64,000 nt of DNA from Syntrophobacter sp963666995 (GTDB taxonomy: Bacteria; Desulfobacterota; Syntrophobacteria; Syntrophobacterales; Syntrophobacteraceae), in contig OY762941.1 in NCBI GenBank assembly GCA_963666995.1, forward strand, positions 4,030,001-4,094,000, written 5' to 3'. The notes below the pieces were generated by a model that saw nothing but the letters and a program-made list of their open reading frames with translations, had not been told where the DNA came from and ran no database searches. Of the stretch, positions 54,146 to 63,435 are shown one piece after another. Positions within the stretch are counted from its first letter, which is position 1. Each line of letters opens with the position of its first letter. A program made the translations under genes and the position numbers.

Positions 54146-57076
54146 ATGAACAGACTCAAACACTTGCCTACATTGCGCGTTCATCCCGAGAAAAGGGTTT
54201 CCATCAACTACGGGGGAAGATCTCTTGAAGGGATGGAAGGGGATACGATCGCATCCGTTCTGTATGCCAACGGGGTTCGGGTTTTTTCCCGAAGCCTGAA
54301 ATACCATCGCCCCCGAGGGCTCTACAGCCTGGACGGGGAATGCGGCAATACCTGCATGGAAGTGGACGGCATCCCCAACGTTCCGGCGGAAAACACTCCG
54401 GCCACAAACGGCATGACGATCAAAGCCCAGAACGTGGTGGGATCACCGGAATTCGACCTGATGTCTTTTCTGGACAAGTTGAGTTGGGCCATGCCCGCAG
54501 GATTTTATTACAGGATGTTTCACCGGCCTGCACGCATATGGCCCATAGCCGTCAAACGAATACGCAAGGCTGCGGGGCTCGGCGTGTTGGCACCCGACTT
54601 CGTCCTTGAAGGCAGATATGACGAAACCTATCCCGCTGCCGATGTATGCGTGATAGGCGGCGGCCCGGCGGGGATGAATGCGGCCCTGGCGGCGGCGGGG
54701 GAAGGGCTTCGTGTCGTCCTGTTGGAGTCGCGGCCCTGGCTCGGAGGCTTCTTCGAGTATCGCACGGCGGAGTACGCAAAGGGAGGGCCGCTATTCGAGC
54801 GGGCAAGAGACCTTGCCGGTCAAGTGGAGGCGATGTCGAATATTCGCGTATTGAAGCATACCTCCGTGGTGGGGCTCTACAACAACAACCTCGTGACCGC
54901 CTTCCAAAGAGGTCAGCCGGACGACGGTTTTGACGAACGATATATCGAAATCCGCGCCGAGAGCGTGGTCGCGGCTTCGGGCTGCATAGAGCGTCCCCTG
55001 CTTTTCAAAAACAACGAGAAGCCGGGAGTCATGCAACCGGCATGCGCACACCGGCTGACACGCTCCTGGGGGCTCCTCCCCGGAAAAGAGGCGGTGTTCA
55101 GCGTGGGGCACGACCTCGGGCTGGAAGCGGCCATCGATCTGTCCGACCTCGGAATGAAAGTGCATTGCGTCGCTGATGTCCGCGAAGATGGCCAGGACCC
55201 GGCCCTGATTGGAGAACTCGAAAAGAGAGGAGTTCCGTTCTACAGGGGTTGGGTGGCTGCTGAAGCAAAAGGCGGCAAGGTGGTCAAGGAAGTGATTCTG
55301 AAAACGCTTTCGGGGACCAGGAAACGTCAATTCTCCTGCGATGTCCTGGTTGCATCTGCAGGTCTCACACCGGTCACGGGGCCTCTCACTTTGGCTCAGG
55401 CCGGGCAAAAATATGATGACCATACCGGCTTTTTCCTCCCTGTTGACCTGCCCGGCAAAATGCACGCCGCCGGAAGAATGCTCGGCCTTCACGATGCCTT
55501 ATCCGTTGAGGCCTCCGGATGGCTGGCAGGTCTCCAGGCGGCAGCCGATTGCGGAGCTTCGGTTCCGGGCGCGCTTCAGGATGCCCGTAAACAATTGGCG
55601 GCGCTGCCGCGAGCCGGCCGGGGTTCCAAGTTCGTAATGGCGCCGGCCTGCGCTCACAAAACCTTCATCTGTTTCGACGAAGATACAACGGTGAAGAACG
55701 TCGCTCAGGCTGTGGCCATGGGCTTTGACGTCCCCGAGCTTATCAAACGGTTCACGTCAGCGGGCACCGGGCCGGGTCAGGGAGGCGTGTCCGGTCACAA
55801 CCTGCCTCTCTATGTGGCCGGTACTCAGGAATGCCCCGATCCAAATCCTCGACCGACAACAGTCCGCGCACCCCTGGTTCCGGTTCTGCTGGGAACTTAT
55901 GCCGGATCGAACCATGACATGAGCAAACGCACACCGGTGCACGACTCTCAAGCGGCCGCCGCCGGGGGAGGACTCATGGAACGGGTCGGGGTCTGGAATC
56001 GCGCCAGGCGGTTCTCGGAGGACAAAAATGCACGGGCCGAAATCGAAAACGTTCGCAACAACGTGGGCGTGCTGGACGGTTCCACTCTCGGCAAATTCCG
56101 CCTCTACGGCCCCGATGCTCTCAAGGTCCTTGAACGGGTCTATGTGAGCGACATGTCCAGAGTCATGAAGGGCAGGGTGAAGTACTCCGCCATGTGCAAT
56201 GAGGACGGGTGCGTCATCGACGACGGCATTGTGACGAAGACCGGCGAGAACGACTATTACCTGACCACATCCACCACCCGTGCCGCCGAGACCGCGCATT
56301 GGGTGCGCTACCATACCCGCTATGACGATTGGAATTTTAATATTGTCAACCTGGCGGACGCTTACGGCGTTATCAACCTGGCGGGTCCAAATGCCCGAAA
56401 GGTGCTGAGAAAAATTACCGGGGCGGATGTATCAAACGAAGCTTTCCCGTTTTCGGGATACAGGGAATTGATCGTTCGGGAAGCCATACCGGTCAGGGCC
56501 ATGCGCCTGGGGTTCGTGGGTGAGCTCTCCTACGAGTTGCACGTGCCCTCCTCTTACATGCAGACGTTGTGGGACATTGTCGAAGAGGCTGGAAAGGAAT
56601 TCGGAATCCAGCCGTTCGGCCTGGAAGCCCAAAGCACTCTGCGTATGGAAAAAGGACATGTGATCCTGGGGTCCGAGTCGGAGCAGCGGACGACTTTGCA
56701 CGACATCGGACTGGGATTCCTGTGGTACCGGGATAAGCCCGAAGCCGGGACCATCGGAGCGGCGGCACTGAAGCAGACCGAGAACCAGGCGGAGCGCCTG
56801 AAGCTGGTCGGATTCAAGATGGAGGACCCTGCCTCGTCCGGTGTCCCGAAAGACGGTTCGATTGTTGTGGACACTCGAATTCGGGGATACGTCTGCACGG
56901 CCCGCTATAGCTATGCGCTCAAAGAACCGGCGGGAATGGCTCTGGTGGATGAAGCCCTTGCCTCCGTCGGCAGGCGGCTGTCCATCTATGAAGACGGCTG
57001 CTGCGGGCGGCTCATATCGGCCAAAGTCGTCCCCATGCCCTTTTACGATCCCGAAGGCAAGCGGATGAAGATGTAG
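54146..57076 (+). CDS. soxA: Sarcosine oxidase-type alpha subunit with folate-binding domain
   Basis: 976 residues. The N-terminus is a Fer2_4-like domain with GECGNTCMEVDG (C66 and C70); the third and fourth cysteines of a [2Fe-2S] site are not evident. A nucleotide-binding core follows (VIGGGPAGMNAALAAAGEG, 169-187). The C-terminal ~360 residues (from about 610) are GcvT-like with RVKYSAMCNEDGCVIDDGIV and GELSYELHVP, the domain that binds tetrahydrofolate and captures one-carbon units. It is the large subunit of the complex. Confidence 0.94.
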   Translation: MNRLKHLPTLRVHPEKRVSINYGGRSLEGMEGDTIASVLYANGVRVFSRSLKYHRPRGLYSLDGECGNTCMEVDGIPNVPAENTPATNGMTIKAQNVVGSPEFDLMSFLDKLSWAMPAGFYYRMFHRPARIWPIAVKRIRKAAGLGVLAPDFVLEGRYDETYPAADVCVIGGGPAGMNAALAAAGEGLRVVLLESRPWLGGFFEYRTAEYAKGGPLFERARDLAGQVEAMSNIRVLKHTSVVGLYNNNLVTAFQRGQPDDGFDERYIEIRAESVVAASGCIERPLLFKNNEKPGVMQPACAHRLTRSWGLLPGKEAVFSVGHDLGLEAAIDLSDLGMKVHCVADVREDGQDPALIGELEKRGVPFYRGWVAAEAKGGKVVKEVILKTLSGTRKRQFSCDVLVASAGLTPVTGPLTLAQAGQKYDDHTGFFLPVDLPGKMHAAGRMLGLHDALSVEASGWLAGLQAAADCGASVPGALQDARKQLAALPRAGRGSKFVMAPACAHKTFICFDEDTTVKNVAQAVAMGFDVPELIKRFTSAGTGPGQGGVSGHNLPLYVAGTQECPDPNPRPTTVRAPLVPVLLGTYAGSNHDMSKRTPVHDSQAAAAGGGLMERVGVWNRARRFSEDKNARAEIENVRNNVGVLDGSTLGKFRLYGPDALKVLERVYVSDMSRVMKGRVKYSAMCNEDGCVIDDGIVTKTGENDYYLTTSTTRAAETAHWVRYHTRYDDWNFNIVNLADAYGVINLAGPNARKVLRKITGADVSNEAFPFSGYRELIVREAIPVRAMRLGFVGELSYELHVPSSYMQTLWDIVEEAGKEFGIQPFGLEAQSTLRMEKGHVILGSESEQRTTLHDIGLGFLWYRDKPEAGTIGAAALKQTENQAERLKLVGFKMEDPASSGVPKDGSIVVDTRIRGYVCTARYSYALKEPAGMALVDEALASVGRRLSIYEDGCCGRLISAKVVPMPFYDPEGKRMKM

Positions 57077-57123
57077 GCTTCATGGTTGAACAGCAGGAAG
57101 CACCACCAACAGAGGACAATTTC

Positions 57124-57768
57124 ATGAGAAACATTCAACGAAGATCGCCGGTTTCTTTTTCTTCCCGACCGGTCAGAACCGAAAACCGGGGCCACTGGAT
57201 GGTTACCCTGGAATACGAGGATGAAGGGACCGGACCCTACCTCATCGATCTGAGCCATCGGCCCAGGTGGGACCTCCAGGGTCGAGACATCTCCCAATCT
57301 GCGCCTTTTGATATCGCGGTGCCGGAAAAACCCGGGGAGTCCCGCTTCCGTGACGGCGTTCTCATAAACCGCATGAACGGAACTCAGGCCTCCGTCTGGC
57401 ACCTCTGGGGAGACGCCCCGCAGATCCTCGACGGTCCGGCGGTTACAGACATTACGGAGGCGAGCGTCTTTCTGGCACTCACCGGACGGAACGTCTTTTC
57501 CATCACGGAAAAGCTGACGTCTCTTGACCTTGCAGACCCCAGGAAAGAGCCTCCCGTCATATTTCAGGGTCCATTTTCGCACGTCCCCTGCCAAATAGCT
57601 GTCCTGGAACGTGACGGCGTGGACGGGACCATTCTTCTGGCCTGCTCGAGAGGATACGCATTCGACATGGTGCATGTGGTTCTCGATGCGGGAAGGGGAG
57701 CGGGGCTTCGGCCCGCGGGAGAGAATGCGTTCTCCGGCGTTTTAAAGAGCCGAAATAAAAACTCATGA
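57124..57768 (+). CDS. soxG: Sarcosine oxidase-type gamma subunit
   Basis: 214 residues; GcvT-related fold without its own catalytic centre. Typical segments are LIDLSHRPRWDLQG and VWHLWGDAPQILDG. ATG 57124 with GAGG 8 bases upstream is preferred to a frame-start ATG at 57082. It completes a soxB-D-A-G set. Confidence 0.85.
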   Translation: MRNIQRRSPVSFSSRPVRTENRGHWMVTLEYEDEGTGPYLIDLSHRPRWDLQGRDISQSAPFDIAVPEKPGESRFRDGVLINRMNGTQASVWHLWGDAPQILDGPAVTDITEASVFLALTGRNVFSITEKLTSLDLADPRKEPPVIFQGPFSHVPCQIAVLERDGVDGTILLACSRGYAFDMVHVVLDAGRGAGLRPAGENAFSGVLKSRNKNS

Positions 57769-58010
57769 ATTACATCGGATGATGTTCAGAGTGTGGTGAT
57801 CGTACCTGTGGAGGATTGAGGGCTTCGCCGACAGTCCCGGTTATGTGCCGCCCTGTTTCCATGAAAGGCCGGTGCCGGAGAGACTGCGACTCACGACGAT
57901 TCATGCAAGGGAGCAAGCCTCAGGCACCGTTGCGGATTCAAAACCCGGGACTCCGACCTCGAGATCCCCAAAGCCTTAAACGTCACCCTTACAAAGGGAG
58001 TGGAATCTAA

Positions 58011-59648
58011 ATGGCGAACAATTTGGAAGAACAAGTCAAGGCAACCGGCAAAAACGCCCCGGAGTATGGTTCGAAAGGTCCGTTCACAAACGATACTCCC
58101 GTTGAATGGACGGAAGAAAACAGGAAGCAGTTTAAGGATGCTCTTGATCGCGTGAAGGGGAGCTTCCCCCTGGATGTTGCTCTTTACATCGGCGGTCGGA
58201 GCGTCAAGACCGACAGGAAAATCCGGTCCACCGATCCCAATAATCCGGACCGCCTTGTTGCTGTGGCGTCTGCGGCAGGCATTGCGGAAGTGGAGAGAGC
58301 AATTGCCGCGGCAAAAGCGGCCTTTCCCGCCTGGAGCACTACCGCTCCGTCCCACCGCAGCGAATACCTTTTCAAGGCGGCCGACGTCGTCAGGAAGAAG
58401 CGCTATGCACTTGCGGCGCTTCTCACCTACGAAAGCGGCAAGAACTGGACCGAGGCGCTGGCGGACACCTGTGAGTCCATAGATTTTCTGGAGTATTACG
58501 GACGGGAGATGATTCGTCTGGAAAACCTCAACACTCTCCCCAGTTTCCCCGGCGAAACCAACAGGCAATTGCGGGTAGCCAAAGGTGTAGGTGCGGTGAT
58601 TGCCCCCTGGAACTTTGCGCTTCCCATCTCCATCGGGATGTCCTGCGCGGCCATCGTCACCGGCAATACGGTGGTGTACAAGCCTGCCTCCCAGGTTCCT
58701 GCGGTCGGCAAGGCGGTCTACGATGTGTTTGCAGAGGCCGGTCTGCCCGACGGCGTATTCAATTTTATCCCGGGGTCGGGGGGCGAAATAGGCGATCGTC
58801 TGGTGACGCATCCCCAGGTGTCCTTCACGATCTTTACCGGAAGCAAAGAAGTCGGCCTCGGAATCATTGAAAAGTCGGGCAAGACACCTGAAGGGGCGGT
58901 AAACGTGAAGCACGTCACTGCCGAAATGGGCGGGAAAAACGCCATTATCGTAGACGGAGATGCGGACCTGGATGAAGCAATCCCCCACATTGTCCGTTCA
59001 GCCTTCAGTTACATGGGGCAGAAGTGCTCGGCGTGCTCGCGACTGATCGTACTGGAAGAAATCTACGAGGAGTTCATCAGCCGATTCAAGAATGCGGTGG
59101 AAACCCTGCGCCTTGGGCCGGCGGAGGACCCCCGGACCGATGTTGGGGCCGTTATTGATGAAACGGCCGGGAAAAAGATCACGGCATACATCGAACTCGG
59201 CAAAAAGGAGGCGACGCTTCTGGTATCCCATACCGACGGTTCCCTGTCGGGCCATTTCGTGCCGCCCACGGTCTTTTCGGACATCCGGCCCGACAGCAGG
59301 CTGGCCCAGGAGGAGATCTTCGGGCCGGTGGTCTGTATCATGAAGGTGGGCACTTTCGAAGAGGCCCTTCAAGTGGCAAACGGAACGCAGTATGCGCTGA
59401 CCGCGGGAGTCTTCTCCGGAAGTCCCGCAAACATCGAAAAAGCGTGCAAGAATCTCGAAACGGGCACACTTTACATCAATCGCTCCACCACCGGGGCTCT
59501 CATGCAGCGGCACCCCTTCGGCGGCTACAAGATGTCCGGCGTCGGCTCCAAATCCATGGGACCGGATTATTTGCCTCAGTTCATGTTCTCAAGAACCATT
59601 GTGGAAAACACCTTGTGTGGCAGCCCGGCTCCCATTGGCGAGGAGTAG
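58011..59648 (+). CDS. Aldehyde dehydrogenase, L-glutamate gamma-semialdehyde (P5C) dehydrogenase type
   Basis: 545 residues, the length of stand-alone P5C dehydrogenases. Motifs: APWNFALPISIG (NAD site), VTAEMGGKNAIIVDGDADLD (general base), catalytic cysteine in YMGQKCSACSRLIV, and EEIFGPVVCIM. P5C dehydrogenase makes glutamate from the semialdehyde formed from proline. Beside sox genes it suggests a proline-, N-methylproline- or hydroxyproline-like substrate. GGGAG precedes ATG 58011; soxG ends 242 bases upstream. Confidence 0.9.
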   Translation: MANNLEEQVKATGKNAPEYGSKGPFTNDTPVEWTEENRKQFKDALDRVKGSFPLDVALYIGGRSVKTDRKIRSTDPNNPDRLVAVASAAGIAEVERAIAAAKAAFPAWSTTAPSHRSEYLFKAADVVRKKRYALAALLTYESGKNWTEALADTCESIDFLEYYGREMIRLENLNTLPSFPGETNRQLRVAKGVGAVIAPWNFALPISIGMSCAAIVTGNTVVYKPASQVPAVGKAVYDVFAEAGLPDGVFNFIPGSGGEIGDRLVTHPQVSFTIFTGSKEVGLGIIEKSGKTPEGAVNVKHVTAEMGGKNAIIVDGDADLDEAIPHIVRSAFSYMGQKCSACSRLIVLEEIYEEFISRFKNAVETLRLGPAEDPRTDVGAVIDETAGKKITAYIELGKKEATLLVSHTDGSLSGHFVPPTVFSDIRPDSRLAQEEIFGPVVCIMKVGTFEEALQVANGTQYALTAGVFSGSPANIEKACKNLETGTLYINRSTTGALMQRHPFGGYKMSGVGSKSMGPDYLPQFMFSRTIVENTLCGSPAPIGEE

Positions 59649-59810
59649 GCTCCATTGGAAGGTGACGGATTCCAATAGGGATCCTTTATAAGCAAACGAG
59701 ATTCCAAGGGCGCATCTAATGAACCATAGCCGGTGCAGGGGATGCGGCATCTGAGCGTGTCGTTATCTCCCTGCATCGGACGGGCAAGATGCCTCAGGCC
59801 CGACGCCGTG

Positions 59811-60581
59811 TCATGATGAGCCTGCGCTCTCGATCCGTCCTCGCACGGCGGGTTCTATCTCCCGCCAGTTCCAGGGAGGAGCGGCCTCCTCCTCCCGGCT
59901 TTCCCATGGCCAGGAATGAGGAATCGGAGAGCGCAGGATCAGTCGCTCTTTCCCGGTCGGATGTTCGAATTCAAGCTCGTGTGCCAGGAGGGCGATTTGC
60001 TTTTGCGGCAGTGGACCCTGTGCCCCGTAGCGCAGGTCCCCGACGATGGGAAAGCCCAGATGCGCCATCTGAACCCGGATTTGGTGGTGCCTCCCGGTCT
60101 CCAGGTCAATTTCGACAAGGCTTCGCGATTCAGATGTCTCAAGGGTCCGGTAAATCAGTCTTGCCTCCTGGCTGTGGGGGGTCGGGCCGGGGACCACGAC
60201 GCTCGACCGTTCATCCCGCCTTTCTATGTGACCGACCAGGCGTCCTGAGCCGGTGAGCATCTTCCCTTCCACGACGGCGAGGTAACTCTTCCTCACCTTC
60301 CCCGAGCGGAACTGTTCGCTCAGCCTGGACGCTGCCTTGGACGTGCGGCAAAAGAGGACGACGCCCGCGACGGGACGGTCCAGGCGATGAACCATTCCCA
60401 GGTAGACGCGGCCCGGCTTGTGGTGCCGCTCCTTCAGCCATGCCTTCCCCATGTCGAGCAGGGAGGCCTCTCCCGTCTGATCTCCTTGAACGAGCAACCC
60501 CGCCGGCTTATAAAGACCGAGCAGGTGATTGTCTTCAAAGAGTACGGGCCAGGCTGGATGGTAAAAAAAGCCTTCCTTCAT
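59811..60581 (-). CDS. RluA-family pseudouridine synthase
   Basis: 256 residues. Catalytic aspartate in MVHRLDRPVAGV, preceded by LYKPAGLLV and followed by GRHHQIRVQMAHLGFPIVGD. It makes pseudouridine in rRNA or tRNA; there is no N-terminal S4 domain. It is divergent from the methyltransferase fusion. Confidence 0.9.
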   Translation of the reverse strand: MKEGFFYHPAWPVLFEDNHLLGLYKPAGLLVQGDQTGEASLLDMGKAWLKERHHKPGRVYLGMVHRLDRPVAGVVLFCRTSKAASRLSEQFRSGKVRKSYLAVVEGKMLTGSGRLVGHIERRDERSSVVVPGPTPHSQEARLIYRTLETSESRSLVEIDLETGRHHQIRVQMAHLGFPIVGDLRYGAQGPLPQKQIALLAHELEFEHPTGKERLILRSPIPHSWPWESREEEAAPPWNWREIEPAVRGRIESAGSS

Positions 60582-60705
60582 AAAGCATCCGTGATTATAA
60601 GAAGCCGGGGACGGGGCTTCATCTTTTTAAATCTTTCGCTGTTACCGACCAATGCCGCACCGGCCTCTCAGCCGGTTTGGCGGGCTTGCTTTCAGGAGCG
60701 GACTT

Positions 60706-62229
60706 GTGAGAAACAAAAGGGAATATTTGCAGAGTGACCGCACCCCACCAGGTCCCGAGGAAATGTCCGTCATCCTGGAAAGGTGCGGCATTTCTTTTTC
60801 TCCCCTGCAAATCCGGCAGTTATGGAAATATCATCAACTCCTGAGGGAATTCAATCCCGAATTGAACCTCACGCGCATTCATAACTTCGAGAACATGGTC
60901 CTGAAGCTTTATGTCGATTCGATTCTGCCTCTGAAACTGATGGATCTTCCCTCGCCCCTCATGGATCTTGGCACCGGTCCGGGAATGCCGGGCATCCCGA
61001 TCAGGATCGCCGCCCCTCATCTCGAGCTTCTCCTGGCCGAAAGCCGGCAGAAAAGGATCTCCTTCCTGCGAAAGGCCGTCGATCAACTGCAGCTCGAAGG
61101 AGTGCAAATCATCGGCAGGAGCATCACTTCCGAATCCGAATACCCGGTCAGCGGCATCATCACGCGCGCAGTGGAAAGCATCGGAGTGACGCTCCAGCGG
61201 ATCGGCGGGTCCCTCGATACGGGCGGTCTGGCGATTTTCATGAAGGGCCCCGGGTGCGACGGCGAAATCAGGGAGGCGTGCGACCTGTTACCCAACGAAT
61301 ACCGCCTCGTAAACGACATCGATTACAGGATCCCGGGAACACCCAATGAAAGGCGCCTGGTTGTATTCGAACGCATCAGTCAGCCCTTGCGGGTCAGGAA
61401 GGGTCAGGCCATGAAGCGGCACACCGCGAGAAGGATAGAAAGCGAGCACAACGAGATATACACGGAACTGAAAAAACTCCTCGTGTCCCGCGGGATCAGG
61501 AAACAGGGTCGAGCGCTCGTTTCCGGACAAAGGCCAACATCGGAGATCCTGAGGGACTACCCCGACCTGTGCCTTGCCTGGATAAGCCTCGGGGATTCCA
61601 ATCCGCCGCCGGAAGATACCCCCTCGCACACCGACTGGTATCAGCTTGCTCCGGGTCTGTTCAAAACCCTCGATGTTTTCGGCACGGCGTCGCCGCTGTT
61701 GCTTATAAAGGTTCGGGAAATGGATCCATGGGTCCCGTCCCAGGGATTTCCGGAAGGCTGCAGCATCCTGATCCCCTTTCAGGATCCGGAAAATGTGGGA
61801 GCGGTCCTTCGCTCAGCGGCCGCATTCGGAGCCGCTCAGGCGATCCTCCTTGCCGAAAGCGCTCACCCGTACCATCCGAAGGCGCTTAGGGCGTCGGGCG
61901 GTGCGGCGCTGAAGATCAGGCTGCTGGAGGGACCCTCCATCGAGGAGTTGCCGGAGGATTTGAACGTGCTGCCCTTGTCGACCGGGGGGAGAGACATTTC
62001 GACTATCGATTTTCCCGGGGCGTTCGGGTTTCTGCCGGGAGTGGAAGGCCCGGGGCTGCCCCGGAAGTGGAGGGAGAAGGCGGTTTCGATTCCAATCCTG
62101 AAAGAGGTCGAGTCCCTGAACGCCGCCGCTGCCGCCGCAATCGCACTCTATGCATGGTCACGGTCACTCTGCGGCGGGAGAGAGGCAACGGAACGGGACA
62201 GTGCATTGCCCAAGCAGGATTTCGTGTAA
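60706..62229 (+). CDS. RsmG-SpoU fusion rRNA methyltransferase
   Basis: 507 residues. Residues ~20-215 are RsmG/GidB (m7G in 16S rRNA): NLTRIHNFENM, SPLMDLGTGPGMPGIPIRIA (SAM loop). Residues ~240-490 are SpoU/TrmH (2'-O-methyl): IPFQDPENVGAVLRSAAAFGA (motif 1), PGVEGPGLP (motif 2), and VSIPILKEVESLNAAAAAAIA (motif 3). The start is GTG 60706 with AGGAG 7 bases upstream; an earlier frame start is not supported. No stop interrupts the joint. The two methyltransferase classes are usually separate proteins. Confidence 0.85.
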   Translation: MRNKREYLQSDRTPPGPEEMSVILERCGISFSPLQIRQLWKYHQLLREFNPELNLTRIHNFENMVLKLYVDSILPLKLMDLPSPLMDLGTGPGMPGIPIRIAAPHLELLLAESRQKRISFLRKAVDQLQLEGVQIIGRSITSESEYPVSGIITRAVESIGVTLQRIGGSLDTGGLAIFMKGPGCDGEIREACDLLPNEYRLVNDIDYRIPGTPNERRLVVFERISQPLRVRKGQAMKRHTARRIESEHNEIYTELKKLLVSRGIRKQGRALVSGQRPTSEILRDYPDLCLAWISLGDSNPPPEDTPSHTDWYQLAPGLFKTLDVFGTASPLLLIKVREMDPWVPSQGFPEGCSILIPFQDPENVGAVLRSAAAFGAAQAILLAESAHPYHPKALRASGGAALKIRLLEGPSIEELPEDLNVLPLSTGGRDISTIDFPGAFGFLPGVEGPGLPRKWREKAVSIPILKEVESLNAAAAAAIALYAWSRSLCGGREATERDSALPKQDFV

Positions 62230-62239
62230 TGGTACGGAA

Positions 62240-62806
62240 TCACTGGGGAGATACGGTGATGGTCACCCTGCGGTTTGCCTGCCTGCCTTCATCGGTGATA
62301 TTGGACGCGACCGGTTTTGAATCTCCGAAGCCGCGCGCGGCGATCTTCGAGGAATTGATTCCCGTGCTGACGAGAACATCCCTGACGGCGCAGGCCCGGG
62401 CCTCCGTCAGTTCGTGATCGTACTGTTCCCGGTCGGAGCTGTCTGTAAACCCGTCCACTTTGACCCGGCATTCGGGATATTTCCGCAGCACGTCCGCGAC
62501 TTCACCGAGCTGCCTGCATGCCTCGGTCGTTAAGGCGTTCGAATTCCCGTCAAAGAGAATACTGCACTGCAAGGTTATCGAAATCCTGTCCTGTTGCCGC
62601 TGGATGTTCGCGCCTTCCTTTCCGGCGAGCTTCTGATTCAATTCCGATTCTTCCCTGTCGAGAGGACCGCAGGGCTTCACGGCGCCCGTTTGGCCGGAGA
62701 ATTTGCCTGTCGGATCTCCACGTCCGTTCGCTCCGTTCTCGAGTGCGGCGCATCCGGAAAGTACCATGGCAAAAAGGGCAAGCAGGATCCAGAACATATT
62801 TTTCAC
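62240..62806 (-). CDS. OmpA-family lipoprotein
   Basis: 188 residues. Signal with lipobox FAMVLSGC near the N-terminus, then a short linker and an OmpA C-terminal domain (KVDGFTDSSDREQYDHELTE, NRRVTITVSPQ) that binds peptidoglycan. The start GTG 62806 has AAGGAG 7 bases upstream; a 69-residue upstream extension is basic and not family-like. Similar to Pal but shorter before the domain. Confidence 0.85.
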   Translation of the reverse strand: MKNMFWILLALFAMVLSGCAALENGANGRGDPTGKFSGQTGAVKPCGPLDREESELNQKLAGKEGANIQRQQDRISITLQCSILFDGNSNALTTEACRQLGEVADVLRKYPECRVKVDGFTDSSDREQYDHELTEARACAVRDVLVSTGINSSKIAARGFGDSKPVASNITDEGRQANRRVTITVSPQ

Positions 62807-63120
62807 GGTCGTTCTCCTTGCGGGCTTATCCCGTCCGGATTGTCCGCTGCGCCTGACTGCCCGGAAACCCGATCCGGGAAAACGATCGAGCGCAGCCCCG
62901 GGCTTCAGCCCGGCTAACGGGGGTCTTTCCCCCCACTGAATCTCAAGGCCAGAAAAGGCGTTCCGGAGAAATGACGACTGGAATTTCATAGCAGATTTCG
63001 AAGTCAAAAACAATTGGACAAGATGCGGCGGGAGAGCCGGAAATCGGGGCTGACGGCAGGTGATGCCGGGTTGCGTTTAAGATAATATAAACCCCAAGAG
63101 AGCGGGGGAATGATTCCGGA

Positions 63121-63191
63121 GCTGTTGCCCAAAGGAAAAGTGTCTGGATAAACGCCTCATTTTTCGCTTCAATTCTGTTTGGGCAACAGCC
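63121..63191. repeat. 71-bp inverted-end repeat, intact copy
   Basis: GCTGTTGCCCAAA (63121) and TTTGGGCAACAGC (63178) form perfect 13-bp inverted ends. The interior includes CTCATTTTTCGCTTCAATTC. Both ends and the interior correspond to the outer parts of the repeat at 40289-40480, which differs by an internal insertion. Confidence 0.7.
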
Positions 63192-63354
63192 CCTTCCCCC
63201 GCGCCCCCAAACTGAGCCGCGAAGCGGCGCGGGGGTGTGGGGGACTGCAGTTCCCCACGGTCTTGAGAAATCTCGTTTGTTGTTCCTTGAACGCAAATTG
63301 GGCATGAGGCAATCTTCCCACCTGCGCACCCGCCCGTGAGCGCACAGCCGAGAG

Positions 63355-63397
63355 CAAAAAAATCCCCCCTGTTTTTATGGGGGGGACAGGGGGGATT
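63355..63397 (-). terminator. Rho-independent terminator of the dsr genes
   Basis: Arms AATCCCCCCTGT and ACAGGGGGGATT (12 bp) on the minus strand are followed by TTTTTGC. It lies about 40 bases downstream of the dsrP stop. Confidence 0.8.
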
Positions 63398-63435
63398 CGG
63401 TGCACGCAGGCATTGGAAAAGCAAAAGGAAGGCGT

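Larger units (their letters stand above)
62807..63435. other. Repeat-rich intergenic region
   Basis: 629 bases upstream of the OmpA lipoprotein and downstream of dsrP. It holds the 71-bp inverted-end repeat (63121-63191) and the dsr terminator; no gene was recognised. Confidence 0.5.
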
